Notes under the pieces: generated by a model
Databases searched by the model: none
What the model was told of the DNA's origin: nothing
What the model saw: the letters and a program-made list of their open reading frames with translations, nothing else
Source of the DNA: an uncultured Phenylobacterium sp.
GTDB taxonomy: Bacteria; Pseudomonadota; Alphaproteobacteria; Caulobacterales; Caulobacteraceae
Reading direction: 5' to 3'
NCBI GenBank assembly: GCA_945952355.1
Contig: CAMFIW010000016.1
Location: 1 to 15,352 of the forward strand
Length of the DNA: 15,352 nt
Program-made: the position numbers and the translations under genes
Part shown: positions 1 through 7,041 of the stretch, piece after piece
Layout: each line of letters begins with the position of its first letter
How positions within the stretch are numbered: position 1 is the stretch's first letter

Positions 1-1213
1 CCCCGGCCAGCACGCCGCAGAAATCGGATTTGTGCTTCAGATCGACCAGATCGCCGATGGCGCTCTCGATCATGGCCACGCCAGCCACCACTTGATCGGT
101 CGCCACGAGCCACGCCCCGCGTGTCGCAACGAGCGCCGCGGCGTCCGGGACCTCCACAATCGCAGATTGGGAAAGGTCTCCCGCGAGCGACAGTAAGGCC
201 GGATCCTTATTCTGAAGGGCCGACCAAGCAACGGTCCCATTAATCCACGCCAGCATCCGCCGGCCGTCATCGTCGGCCGCCGCCGAGGCCTGGATCCCGC
301 GCCTATGGACCAGATAGCAATCTACGGCCGCGCGATGGCCTTTGGATTTAGACAGCGCGTCGAGCGCCGCGGACCATAGCCAAACGGAGTGCGATGGAAG
401 AAGCGCCGCTTCGAGCGATTCCCGAGCCACGTCTTCATAAAGGCCTGCAAGATTTAGCGTACGGACTCTAGCGACCCTTTCATCGCGCTCGGAGATGACT
501 AGCATCGGCTTGAGCAACTGCAGTAGCAGCCAACCGTCGGACGGCAGATGGGCGACGGTGCTCCCACCGCGAGTCGGCATCAGGCTCCGAGCTGCCAACC
601 AAAGACTTGAGACCGCGAAACCTGTCAGTCCGCCTAAGGCCAGTTGCGCGGCGGAACTCTCCGCCTCGCCAAGCAGATAGGCGAGCAGAACGGCAGCCAA
701 ACCTGACGCGACATTGGCTCCGGCCCCTGCGACGAGGACCGCTGCGTCGCGCCAGCGGAATCTGGAGGTCGATAGCCAATAGGTCGTGCGTCCTCCCGCG
801 AACGGGTAGGCGTGCAGGCGAAACCTGATCCCAGCCCACCGCAGGCTGCGCCGTTCCGGACCGCCGCCGACAGAGACGGTAACCGCACCTGCGCCCACGA
901 CTCTTGCCATCAACGCGTGCCCCAGTTCATGGATAAGCACGCGCACCGGCAAGCTGAGCACGCTGACCGCAGCGGCCACGACCAGGGATGTCCCCGACAA
1001 GCCGCCGTCTTGCGATGCATAGGCGATCGGGATCAGCCAAAGCGCCTGAGGCAGGACGAACCCCGCGAGCGTCGCCCGATCTTCCCGGGTTGGACGATCG
1101 GGGAGGCACCCGCCGCAGACTCGCCGAGGCAGATTGAGGAAGCCGCTGCGCGCCCGCCGGTAGAAGGCGCGATCGTCCCGTTGAAACCCGCAAACGCTGC
1201 AGCTCAGAGTCAT
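1..1213 (-). CDS. M50-family (site-2 protease-like) membrane metalloprotease with N-terminal zinc ribbon, 3' end cut by window edge
   Basis: Reading the reverse strand from the ATG at 1213 gives an open frame of 404 codons that runs off the left edge with no stop. The N terminus carries C5-x2-C8 and C33-x2-C36, a zinc-ribbon-like pair of CxxC knuckles. Hydrophobic stretches near residues 50-66 and 73-94 lead directly into HELGH (95-99), the M50 zinc-binding motif. A GAN segment near N167 matches the usual intramembrane Gly/Asn motif, and PSDGW places D226 as the likely third zinc ligand. The residues after about 230 look soluble and I recognise no domain in them. Family knowledge: M50 enzymes cleave membrane-embedded substrates such as anti-sigma factors; the substrate here is unknown. 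The start is supported by GGAAAG about 8 bases upstream; an in-frame ATG at 1282 is possible but lacks a clear ribosome site. Codons such as CTA, TTA, AGA and GTA, rare in neighbouring genes, are frequent, suggesting recent transfer. Confidence 0.85.
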   Translation of the reverse strand, partial: MTLSCSVCGFQRDDRAFYRRARSGFLNLPRRVCGGCLPDRPTREDRATLAGFVLPQALWLIPIAYASQDGGLSGTSLVVAAAVSVLSLPVRVLIHELGHALMARVVGAGAVTVSVGGGPERRSLRWAGIRFRLHAYPFAGGRTTYWLSTSRFRWRDAAVLVAGAGANVASGLAAVLLAYLLGEAESSAAQLALGGLTGFAVSSLWLAARSLMPTRGGSTVAHLPSDGWLLLQLLKPMLVISERDERVARVRTLNLAGLYEDVARESLEAALLPSHSVWLWSAALDALSKSKGHRAAVDCYLVHRRGIQASAAADDDGRRMLAWINGTVAWSALQNKDPALLSLAGDLSQSAIVEVPDAAALVATRGAWLVATDQVVAGVAMIESAIGDLVDLKHKSDFCGVLAG

Positions 1214-1338
1214 AGGCCAAGCTTTCCGACCCGGCGCGAAGTTGTCCAGCTTTCGGCCCGCCCTTCGGTTGCGACGGCTCATGAATGGGGCTGAACTGCG
1301 CCTCCCTCCACCCTGGTTCGAGCCAGAAGGAACAGGTC
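1214..1338. promoter_or_regulatory. Divergent intergenic region between the M50 gene and the MmcQ-like gene
   Basis: These 125 bases must hold the promoters of both divergent genes. I cannot place a convincing -35/-10 pair. An imperfect direct repeat is visible: AGCTTTCCGACCCG at 1220-1233 and AGCTTTCGGCCCG at 1248-1260, 28 bases apart. The first copy overlaps the ribosome site of the M50 gene, so a repressor binding there could block its expression, but this is a guess. Confidence 0.4.
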
Positions 1339-1686
1339 ATGACGCCCGACGAGATGCGCGAGATCGTCCTGAGCTTTCCGGGGGCGGAGGAGGGTTCGTC
1401 CTATGGGCAGCCGGCCTTCAAGGTGAACGGCAAGTTCTTCACGCGGCTGCGGCGCGAGGACAATTCGGTGGTTCTGACCGGCATCTCCATGGACGAGCGC
1501 GAGATGCTGATGGAGGCCGAGCCAGACACCTTCCACATCACCCCGCACTACAAGGACTATCCGAGCGTGCTCGCCCGGATCGAGACCCTGCACCCCGGCA
1601 GCTTCCAGAATTTCCTGGAGCGGAAATGGCGCCAGATCGCGCCGAAGAAGTGGGTGAAAGACTACGACGCGGTGAAGGCGTCCTAG
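1339..1686 (+). CDS. MmcQ/YjbR family protein (CyaY-like fold)
   Basis: This 115-residue protein matches the MmcQ/YjbR family. It opens with MTPDEMREIVLSFPGAEE, followed by the typical GQPAFKVNGKFFTRL strand-turn-strand segment (roughly residues 23-37), and ends with a W-x-x-I-A-P-K-K-W helix common to this family. The family has a CyaY-like fold and is often labelled DNA-binding, but its cellular role is not established. Length is normal for the family. The ATG at 1339 is chosen because AAGGA lies about 8 bases upstream; an in-frame ATG at 1285 would add 18 residues unlike the family. The stop codon overlaps that of the convergent small gene at 1683-1686. Confidence 0.85.
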   Translation: MTPDEMREIVLSFPGAEEGSSYGQPAFKVNGKFFTRLRREDNSVVLTGISMDEREMLMEAEPDTFHITPHYKDYPSVLARIETLHPGSFQNFLERKWRQIAPKKWVKDYDAVKAS

Positions 1687-1904
1687 AATTCGTCCTCCAT
1701 CATCGAGCGGAACTGCTCGAAGATCTCGGCGGCCTGTTCCTCGCTGGGCGGGGGCTCAGGCTCGGCCTCGGGGACCGCGGCGCCGCCGGTGAGGCGGCCG
1801 GCGACGGCGCCGTCCTGGACCAGCAGCAGTTCCTCGCCCTCTTCGAGCGCCAGCAGCAACTGGGCGAGCTTGGGCGGCAGGTCGTCGAGGTCGAGGCGCT
1901 TCAT
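1683..1904 (-). CDS. Small Phd/YefM antitoxin-like protein, no partner toxin visible
   Basis: This 73-residue acidic protein starts MKRLDLDDLPPKLAQLLLALEE and continues with GEELLLVQDGAVAGRL. That pattern (helix, GE-x-hydrophobic strand, then D/G-G-x-V/A-A-x-L) is what one sees in the N-terminal DNA-binding part of Phd/YefM antitoxins. The rest is Pro/Glu-rich and ends in a short acidic helix. No toxin gene lies beside it: upstream is divergent ubiD, and downstream is convergent mmcQ, whose stop codon overlaps its own in CTAG. It could be a stand-alone autoregulator or an orphan antitoxin. The consistent codon bias and compact placement argue that it is a real gene; the function is inferred from pattern only. 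Confidence 0.6.
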   Translation of the reverse strand: MKRLDLDDLPPKLAQLLLALEEGEELLLVQDGAVAGRLTGGAAVPEAEPEPPPSEEQAAEIFEQFRSMMEDEF

Positions 1905-1941
1905 GGCGCCAGTCTAAGAGCCGTGCGGCGGCGCGCAAAGC

Positions 1942-1969
1942 GTGACAGGGCGAGGCCCGGGCCGTAGTG
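1942..1969 (+). promoter_or_regulatory. Possible promoter of ubiD
   Basis: In the 91-base divergent gap ahead of ubiD, GTGACA (1942-1947) is close to a -35 hexamer. GTAGTG (1964-1969), 16 bases further on, is a weak -10. The position, about 30 bases before the chosen ATG, is reasonable, but the -10 match is poor. Confidence 0.2.
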
Positions 1970-1995
1970 GGGACGTGAGCCTCATGGGAGTTGTC

Positions 1996-3522
1996 ATGGC
2001 CTACCGGTCCTTGCGGGACTTCATCGCCAAGCTGGAGAAGGCGGGCGAGCTGGTGCGGGTGAGCGAGCCGGTCTCCACGGTGCTGGAGATGACCGAGATC
2101 CAGCGCCGGCTGCTGGCGACCGGCGGCCCGGCCGTGCTGTTCGAGAACGTGACCCGCGCCGACGGCGAGCCGTCGTCCATGCCGTGCCTGGTCAATCTGT
2201 TTGGCACCGTGAAGCGGGTGGCCATGGGTGTGACCCTGGAGGGCCAGGCGCGGACCACGGCGGGCGAGCTGCGCGAGGTGGGCGAGCTGCTGGCCTTCCT
2301 GCGCAGCCCCGAACCGCCGCGCGGCCTGAAGGACGCGGTGGAGATGCTGCCCCTGGCCAGGACGGTGATGTCGATGCGGCCGGCCACGGTGAAGAAGGCG
2401 GCGGTGCAGGAGGTGGTCTGGAAGGGCGACCAGATCGACCTCGCCAAGCTGCCGATTCAGACCTGCTGGCCGGGCGAGCCCGCGCCGCTGATCACTTGGC
2501 CGCTGGTGGTGACGAAGGGTCCGTCCGAGGACCGCGAGGACGACTACAATCTCGGCATCTATCGCATGCAGGTGCTGGGCAAGGACCGCACCATCATGCG
2601 CTGGCTGGCCCATCGTGGCGGCGCCCAGCACCACCGGCGCTGGAAGGCGCAGGGCAAGCGCGAGCCCCTGCCCGCCTGCGCGGTGATCGGGGCCGATCCC
2701 GGCACCATCCTGGCGGCGGTGACGCCGGTGCCGGAGACCCTGTCGGAATACCAGTTCGCCGGACTGATGCGCGGAGCCAAGGTCGAGCTGGTCCAGGCCA
2801 AGACCGTGCCGCTGATGGTGCCGGCCCAAGCGGAGATCGTCATCGAGGGCCACGTCCTGCTCGACGACTATGCGGACGAGGGGCCCTATGGCGACCACAC
2901 CGGCTACTACAACTCGGTCGAGAAATTCCCGATCTTCCAGGTCAGCGCGATCACCATGCGCAAGAACCCAATCTACCTGACCACCTTCACCGGGCGGCCG
3001 CCGGACGAGCCCAGCGTGCTGGGTGAGGCGCTGAACGAGGTGTTCATCCCGCTAATCCGCCAGCAGTTCCCGGAGATCGTCGACTTCTGGCTGCCGCCGG
3101 AGGGCTGCAGCTATCGCATCGCCGTGGTGTCGATGAAGAAGGCTTATCCCGGCCACGCCAAGCGGGTGATGATGGGCGTCTGGAGCTACCTGCGGCAGTT
3201 CATGTACACCAAGTGGGTGATCGTCGTGGACGACGACATCGACGCCCGCGACTGGAAGGACGTCATGTGGGCGATCTCCACCCGCATGGACCCGGCCCGC
3301 GACGTGACGCTCGTGGAGAACACCCCCATCGACTATCTCGACTTCGCCTCGCCGCAGAGCGGGCTGGGTTCGAAGATCGGCCTCGACGCGACCAACAAGT
3401 GGCCGCCCGAGACCCATCGCGAGTGGGGCGAGAAGCTGGGCATGGACACGGCCACCGTCGAGGCGGTGACCGCCAAGTGGTCCAGGCTCGGCCTGCCGGG
3501 GTCCGGCGATCCGGTGGACTAG
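1996..3522 (+). CDS. ubiD: UbiD, 4-hydroxy-3-polyprenylbenzoate decarboxylase (prenyl-FMN dependent)
   Basis: UbiD removes the carboxyl group from 4-hydroxy-3-polyprenylbenzoate in ubiquinone synthesis, using the prenylated FMN cofactor made by UbiX; no ubiX is present in this window. The 508 residues match the family length (about 490-510). Signature segments are [27 protein letters not shown] (E295 within it, the acidic cofactor/active-site region), [42 protein letters not shown] and, near the C terminus, [20 protein letters not shown]. The C-terminal half is close to E. coli UbiD as I remember it. The ATG at 1996 is chosen because GGGAG sits 5 bases upstream and the family starts [12 protein letters not shown] 1984 and a GTG at 1942 are in frame but less likely. 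It is divergent from the antitoxin-like gene and followed by a 127-base gap. Confidence 0.97.
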   Translation: MAYRSLRDFIAKLEKAGELVRVSEPVSTVLEMTEIQRRLLATGGPAVLFENVTRADGEPSSMPCLVNLFGTVKRVAMGVTLEGQARTTAGELREVGELLAFLRSPEPPRGLKDAVEMLPLARTVMSMRPATVKKAAVQEVVWKGDQIDLAKLPIQTCWPGEPAPLITWPLVVTKGPSEDREDDYNLGIYRMQVLGKDRTIMRWLAHRGGAQHHRRWKAQGKREPLPACAVIGADPGTILAAVTPVPETLSEYQFAGLMRGAKVELVQAKTVPLMVPAQAEIVIEGHVLLDDYADEGPYGDHTGYYNSVEKFPIFQVSAITMRKNPIYLTTFTGRPPDEPSVLGEALNEVFIPLIRQQFPEIVDFWLPPEGCSYRIAVVSMKKAYPGHAKRVMMGVWSYLRQFMYTKWVIVVDDDIDARDWKDVMWAISTRMDPARDVTLVENTPIDYLDFASPQSGLGSKIGLDATNKWPPETHREWGEKLGMDTATVEAVTAKWSRLGLPGSGDPVD

Positions 3523-3604
3523 GGCCCTTTCCTTCCCCGGGTCCGAAGGCCGCGGGCAGAACGAAGCGGAGCCATTTGGTCGCACTTGCCGCAGGGGGCT
3601 TTCC

Positions 3605-3634
3605 GCGCCCAACTGCGCGCCCATCGAGGGGCGC
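3605..3634 (+). other. Alternative small hairpins just before the MAPEG gene
   Basis: In the 127-base gap between ubiD and the MAPEG gene, GCGCCC occurs twice (3605-3610 and 3617-3622). Either copy could pair with GGGCGC at 3629-3634, giving mutually exclusive stems that end just before the GAGAGG ribosome site (3636-3641). There is no T-run, so it does not look like an intrinsic terminator. In GC-rich DNA this could be chance. Confidence 0.25.
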
Positions 3635-3649
3635 TGAGAGGAACCCGCC

Positions 3650-4051
3650 ATGGACGTCTCTGCCTCGGGACACGCCGCCGCGCTCTGGGCGGGCCTGCAC
3701 ATCATCCTGCTGCTGGTTCTGTCGGTGTTGGTCGTGCGGCAACGCCAGATCCACAAGGTGGCGATGGGCGACGAGGGCGTGCCCGAACTCGCCCAGGCCA
3801 TCCGCGCCTTCGGCAACGCCAGCGAATATATCCCGGCGGGCCTGGTCGGCCTGGGCGTCCTGGTCATGGTCGGCGCGCCACCCTGGGCGATTCACGTCCT
3901 GGGCCTGGCGCTGTTCGTGGGCCGTCTGATCCACGCCGTCGGCCTGTCGATGAGCGGCGGCGCCTCATTCCCGCGGGCAATCGGCATGATGCTGACCTGG
4001 CTCGCCTATGTGATGCTGGGCGTGGCCCTCTTGTTCTACGCCCTGCCCTAG
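3650..4051 (+). CDS. MAPEG family membrane protein (YecN-like)
   Basis: This 133-residue protein has four hydrophobic segments (about 10-30, 62-78, 79-100 and 108-130), the expected layout of MAPEG proteins (membrane-associated proteins in eicosanoid and glutathione metabolism). The family signature appears as R52-AFGN-ASE59-Y-I-P62, matching the conserved R/N/E/P pattern of the glutathione-contacting helix. Bacterial members such as YecN have no settled substrate; a glutathione-linked role in membrane detoxification is family inference. An AGAGGA ribosome site precedes the ATG at good spacing. It is separated from ubiD by 127 bases and from pmbA by 29 bases, so it may share a transcript with pmbA. 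Confidence 0.88.
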   Translation: MDVSASGHAAALWAGLHIILLLVLSVLVVRQRQIHKVAMGDEGVPELAQAIRAFGNASEYIPAGLVGLGVLVMVGAPPWAIHVLGLALFVGRLIHAVGLSMSGGASFPRAIGMMLTWLAYVMLGVALLFYALP

Positions 4052-4080
4052 TGCTTGCCCCGACAGCCTGGCCCGGCCAT

Positions 4081-5421
4081 ATGGCGGAGATGGACGAAAA
4101 CCTGTTGCACGATGTGGTCGCCGCCGCCCTGGCCGCCGGCGCCGACGCCGCCGAGGCGGTCACCGCGGAACGGCGCGCGCTGGGCCTGAATGTCCGCCTC
4201 GGCAAGCTGGAAGAGGTGGAGCGCGAAGAGTCGCGCGACCTCGGCCTGCGTGTCTTCATCGGCAAGCGACAGGCCACCGTTTCCGGCTCCGACATCTCGC
4301 CCGAGGCCCGCGGCAAGTTGATCGAGCGCGCCGTCGCCATGGCGAAGCTGGCGCCGGAAGACCCCTATGCGGGCCTGGCCGACCCGGCGCTCTACGCCAA
4401 GGACGATCGCCCCGAACTCGACCTGTTCGACGCCACCGAGCCCTCGCCGGAGGACCTGGAGGAGGTCGCCCGCCGCGTCGAGGACGCCGCTCGCGCCATG
4501 CCGAAGATCACCAATTCCGAGGGCGGTTCGGCGACCGCCTCGCGCTCCGAATGGATCTTGGTCACGTCCAACGGTTTCGCGGGCCGCTACCGCGCCTCGG
4601 GCTTCTCGATCGGCGCGTCGGTCGTCGCCGGCGAGGGCGAAGAGATGGAAAGCGGCTATGACGGCCGCTCCGCGCGTTGGCGCGCCGACCTCCCCGGCGC
4701 CGAAGCCATCGGCCAGGAGGCCGCGCGCCGTGCGGCCGGCCGGCTGGGCGCGCGCAAGATCGCCTCGACCACCGCCCCGGTCATCTTCGAGAATCGGCTG
4801 GCGACATCGCTGATCGGCCCGATGATCGGCGCCATCGGCGGTCCCTCGATCGCTCGCGGCAACTCCTTCCTGAAGGACAGGCTCGGCCAGCAGATCTTCG
4901 CCAAGGGTGTGAACGTCGTCGACGACCCGCACCGGGTGCGCGGACTGGGATCCTCACCGTTCGACGACGAGGGCGTGGCCAACCGCGCCTGGTCGATCAT
5001 CGACGATGGCGTGCTGACGACATGGCTGATGAACTCCTCTTCGGCGCGCCAACTGGGCCTGGCCTCGACCGGCCACGCCTCGCGCGGGCTGGCGGGCCCC
5101 TCCGGCGTCGGGCCCTCGAACCTTACGGTGCAGCCAGGCGAGGCCGATCTCGCCGGCCTGATGGGCGAGGCCAAGGCCGGGGTGCTGGTGACCTCGATGT
5201 TCGGCCCCTCGCTCAACGCCAATACGGGCGACTGGTCGGTGGGCTGCTCCGGGTTCTGGTTCGAGAACGGCGAGATCGCCTATCCGGTCACCGAGATCAC
5301 CGTGGCCGGAAACCTGATCGACATCTACGGGAGGCTGGTCGTGGGCTCCGACCTGGAAATCCGTGGCTCGGCCAATTCGCCCTCGATCCTGGTCGACGGC
5401 CTCGCCATCGCGGGGAAATGA
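4081..5421 (+). CDS. pmbA: PmbA/TldE, metallo-type peptidase subunit of the TldD/TldE complex
   Basis: The 446-residue product matches PmbA (TldE; E. coli 450 residues). The N-terminal half has the family's DLGLRVFIGKRQATVS strand region. The C-terminal half has GNSFLKDRLGQQIF, VVDDPHRVRGLGSSPFDDEG, the GPSNLTVQPG segment and the final TEITVAGNL core. The zinc-binding HExxxH of TldD is absent, as expected for the E-type partner, so catalysis would need a TldD encoded elsewhere. Known role: the TldD/E pair is a cytosolic protease that processes some modified peptides and the CcdA antitoxin. Ribosome site is weak; ATG 4081 gives MAEMDENLLHD, and ATG 4090 is an equally possible start. The frame stays open far upstream (from 3586), but that part overlaps the MAPEG gene and is not protein-like. 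Its stop overlaps the next start (ATGA at 5418). Confidence 0.93.
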   Translation: MAEMDENLLHDVVAAALAAGADAAEAVTAERRALGLNVRLGKLEEVEREESRDLGLRVFIGKRQATVSGSDISPEARGKLIERAVAMAKLAPEDPYAGLADPALYAKDDRPELDLFDATEPSPEDLEEVARRVEDAARAMPKITNSEGGSATASRSEWILVTSNGFAGRYRASGFSIGASVVAGEGEEMESGYDGRSARWRADLPGAEAIGQEAARRAAGRLGARKIASTTAPVIFENRLATSLIGPMIGAIGGPSIARGNSFLKDRLGQQIFAKGVNVVDDPHRVRGLGSSPFDDEGVANRAWSIIDDGVLTTWLMNSSSARQLGLASTGHASRGLAGPSGVGPSNLTVQPGEADLAGLMGEAKAGVLVTSMFGPSLNANTGDWSVGCSGFWFENGEIAYPVTEITVAGNLIDIYGRLVVGSDLEIRGSANSPSILVDGLAIAGK

Positions 5422-6221
5422 CCGGCGCCGATCCCGACCTTTCCCTGATCCTGGAAGCGGCGCGGGAAGCCGGCGCCCTGGCGGCTCGGCTGCGCATGGC
5501 CGGGCTGCAGGTCGAGTACAAGGCCGGCAATTCGCCGGTGACCAACGCCGACCTCGCCGCCGACGCCCTGTTGACCGAGCGCCTGCGCGGCGCGCGCCCC
5601 GGATATGGCTGGTTGTCGGAAGAGACCGCCGACAACCCCGAGCGCCTGGCGCGTCCCCGCGTGTTCGTCGTCGACCCCATCGACGGGACCCGGGCCTTTC
5701 TGAAGGATCGGCCCTGGTGGTCGGTGTCGATCGCCGTGGTGGAGGCGGGGCGGCCCACCTGCGGCGTGGTCTATGCGCCGGATGTCGACGAGACCTACGC
5801 CGCGACGGCGGGCGGCGGAGCGACCTTGAACGGTCGGCCGATCCGGGTCAGCGACGCGGCGATGCTGGAAGGCTCCGGCATGGTCGGCGACGCCAATATG
5901 TTCCGACATCCCGCCTGGCCCAGGCCCTGGCCGGAGATGCGGATCGAGCAGCGCAACTCGACGGCCTATCGCATGTGCCTGGTGGCTTGTGGCGAGTTCG
6001 ACGCCGCCCTGGCGCTCGCGCCCAAGGCCGACTGGGACCTGGCCGCGGCCGACCTGATCGCCGAGGAGGCCGGAGCGGTCTGCTGTGACCATTTCGGCAA
6101 AACTTTTCGCTACAATGGGCCAATGGCGCAACAACCCAGCCTGGTTTGCGCCACGCCGGGGTTGGCCCCATTGATACTTGACCGAGTCCGGCATATCGCC
6201 TTGCGCAACCAAACGCCCTAA
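5418..6221 (+). CDS. Inositol monophosphatase / CysQ-family phosphatase
   Basis: The 267-residue protein carries the lithium-sensitive phosphatase motifs in order: SEE at 67-69, D86-P-I-D89-G-T (first metal site) and W206-D207 (second metal site). All metal ligands are present, so it should be an active Mg-dependent phosphatase. By context in alphaproteobacteria such enzymes are labelled either CysQ (3'(2'),5'-bisphosphate nucleotidase, clearing PAP from sulfate assimilation) or inositol-1-monophosphatase. I cannot decide between them from sequence alone, and a sugar-phosphate substrate linked to the nearby lipid A genes is also conceivable. It starts in an ATGA overlap with pmbA, indicating translational coupling, and ends 16 bases before the DUF4170 gene. 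The last 40 codons are noticeably less GC-rich than the rest. Confidence 0.9.
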   Translation: MTGADPDLSLILEAAREAGALAARLRMAGLQVEYKAGNSPVTNADLAADALLTERLRGARPGYGWLSEETADNPERLARPRVFVVDPIDGTRAFLKDRPWWSVSIAVVEAGRPTCGVVYAPDVDETYAATAGGGATLNGRPIRVSDAAMLEGSGMVGDANMFRHPAWPRPWPEMRIEQRNSTAYRMCLVACGEFDAALALAPKADWDLAAADLIAEEAGAVCCDHFGKTFRYNGPMAQQPSLVCATPGLAPLILDRVRHIALRNQTP

Positions 6222-6237
6222 CCGGAACCCGAAGCCC

Positions 6238-6474
6238 ATGTCCGACAAGCAGCTCCTGCACCTGGTCATCGGCGGCGAACTGGAGGACGTGGAGCACAAC
6301 ACGTTCCGCGACCTCAAGAAGGTCGATCTCGTCGGCGCCTATGGCAGCTACCAGGAGGCGCTGAGCGCCTGGCGCTCCAAGGCCCAGTCGACGGTCGACA
6401 ACGCCCTGATGCGCTACTTCATCATCCACGCGCACAAGCTGATGACCCCCGACGAGGATCACGACCACCACTAG
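6238..6474 (+). CDS. DUF4170 family small protein
   Basis: This 78-residue protein (start MSDKQLLHLVIGGELEDVE) has the layout of DUF4170: a short beta strand with VIGGE, a central DLKKVDLVGAYGSYQEALSAWRSKAQ segment, a NALMRYFIIHAHKL strand-helix and a His-rich tail (DEDHDHH). The family is essentially alphaproteobacterial and repeatedly lies beside lipid A genes; no biochemical function is known to me. ATG 6238 is preferred, with GGAA about 9 bases upstream; the frame is open from 6178 but that overlaps the phosphatase gene. The 16-base gap suggests co-transcription with pmbA and the phosphatase. It is the last rightward gene before two leftward genes interrupt the cluster. Confidence 0.85.
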   Translation: MSDKQLLHLVIGGELEDVEHNTFRDLKKVDLVGAYGSYQEALSAWRSKAQSTVDNALMRYFIIHAHKLMTPDEDHDHH

Positions 6475-6481
6475 GTGGCGG

Positions 6482-6508
6482 GCCGGCGCCGCCGAAGGTG
6501 TCGCCGGC
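6482..6508. terminator. Inverted repeat in the convergent gap, candidate bidirectional terminator
   Basis: GCCGGCG (6482-6488) and CGCCGGC (6502-6508) form a perfect 7-base stem with a 13-base loop, between the stops of DUF4170 and the convergent NTF2-like gene. An alternative stem GGCGG/CCGCC (6477-6481 and 6489-6493) overlaps it. No T-run follows on either strand, so this is supported only by its location and symmetry. Confidence 0.35.
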
Positions 6509-6978
6509 TACAGCACGAAGCGGCCGCAGGCTTTGCTGCCGGCGCATTTGAGCGCCACATAGGCCTCCGACTTGACGGTCCAGCGGCCGTCCTCGGTCTT
6601 CACCCACATCGCCAGATAGACGCCGGTGAGCTCCATCTTGCCGTCGGGCTCGGTCCAGCGGCCGACCCAATGGCCGGTCTCGGCGGCGCGACGGCCGCCC
6701 TGGCCCACTTCGACCTTTTCGGTGAAACGCTCATAGCCGCCAAAGCCCGCATCCTTGGCGGCGTCCTCCTTCATCAAGGCCTCCGTGGCGTCCGGTCCGG
6801 CCACAGCGACGCCCGAAGCGCCGCGGATCACGTGATAGTCGGGATCGAACAGGCTCCGCACCCGGCTCATGTCACGCGCCGCGATGGCGGCGTTGTAGTC
6901 GAGCCGCAGCTGCTTGATCGTCCTGACGTCCGCCGCCGGGTTCGCCAGCGCCGCCGCCATGGCCAGAAGCAAAATCAT
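6508..6978 (-). CDS. Secreted NTF2-like (DUF4440/SnoaL-type) protein
   Basis: The 156-residue product begins with a short hydrophobic signal peptide, MILLLAMAAALA, with likely cleavage before NPAAD, so export to the periplasm is predicted. The mature part starts with IKQLRLDYNAAIAARD and FDPDYHVIRG, the first helix and strand of DUF4440/SnoaL-like cone folds. It continues with the ETGHWVGRW and GVYLAMWVKTEDGRW strands that close the barrel. Two cysteines near the end (C145, C151) could form a periplasmic disulfide. The fold binds small hydrophobic ligands in many proteins; no ligand can be named here. GGGGAG six bases before the ATG supports the start. It lies 63 bases downstream of the phosphatase gene on the same strand and may be co-transcribed with it. 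Confidence 0.8.
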   Translation of the reverse strand: MILLLAMAAALANPAADVRTIKQLRLDYNAAIAARDMSRVRSLFDPDYHVIRGASGVAVAGPDATEALMKEDAAKDAGFGGYERFTEKVEVGQGGRRAAETGHWVGRWTEPDGKMELTGVYLAMWVKTEDGRWTVKSEAYVALKCAGSKACGRFVL

Positions 6979-6996
6979 CGCCGTCTCCCCGAACGT

Positions 6997-7026
6997 CCGG
7001 CCCCAGGCTGAGCGCCGCGGGGCCGG
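6997..7026 (-). repeat. Inverted repeat between phosphatase and NTF2-like genes
   Basis: CCGGCCCC (6997-7004) and GGGGCCGG (7019-7026) make a perfect 8-base stem with a 14-base loop in the 63-base gap between the two leftward genes. It could attenuate read-through from the phosphatase gene or stabilise its mRNA end. No T-run follows. Confidence 0.35.
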
Positions 7027-7041
7027 CTGACAAGAGGCGGC

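Noticed and set aside
1683..1904. Complete toxin-antitoxin pair with mmcQ as the toxin
   Set aside because: The genes are convergent rather than co-directional, and MmcQ/YjbR proteins are not known toxins.
1756..2898. Long reverse-strand open frame opposite ubiD
   Set aside because: It lies antisense to a clearly conserved gene. Its translation is a Gly/His/Arg/Leu-rich mix with no domain, as expected from high third-position GC.
3586..4080. Upstream extension of the pmbA frame by 165 codons
   Set aside because: It overlaps the well-supported MAPEG gene, reads as Arg/Gly/Pro-rich sequence, and the family's N terminus begins at 4081.
6111..6116. TACAAT, a good -10-like hexamer at the end of the CysQ-type gene, as a private promoter for DUF4170
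   Set aside because: No -35 match is found at 16-18 bases upstream, and the tight spacing of the genes already explains expression.
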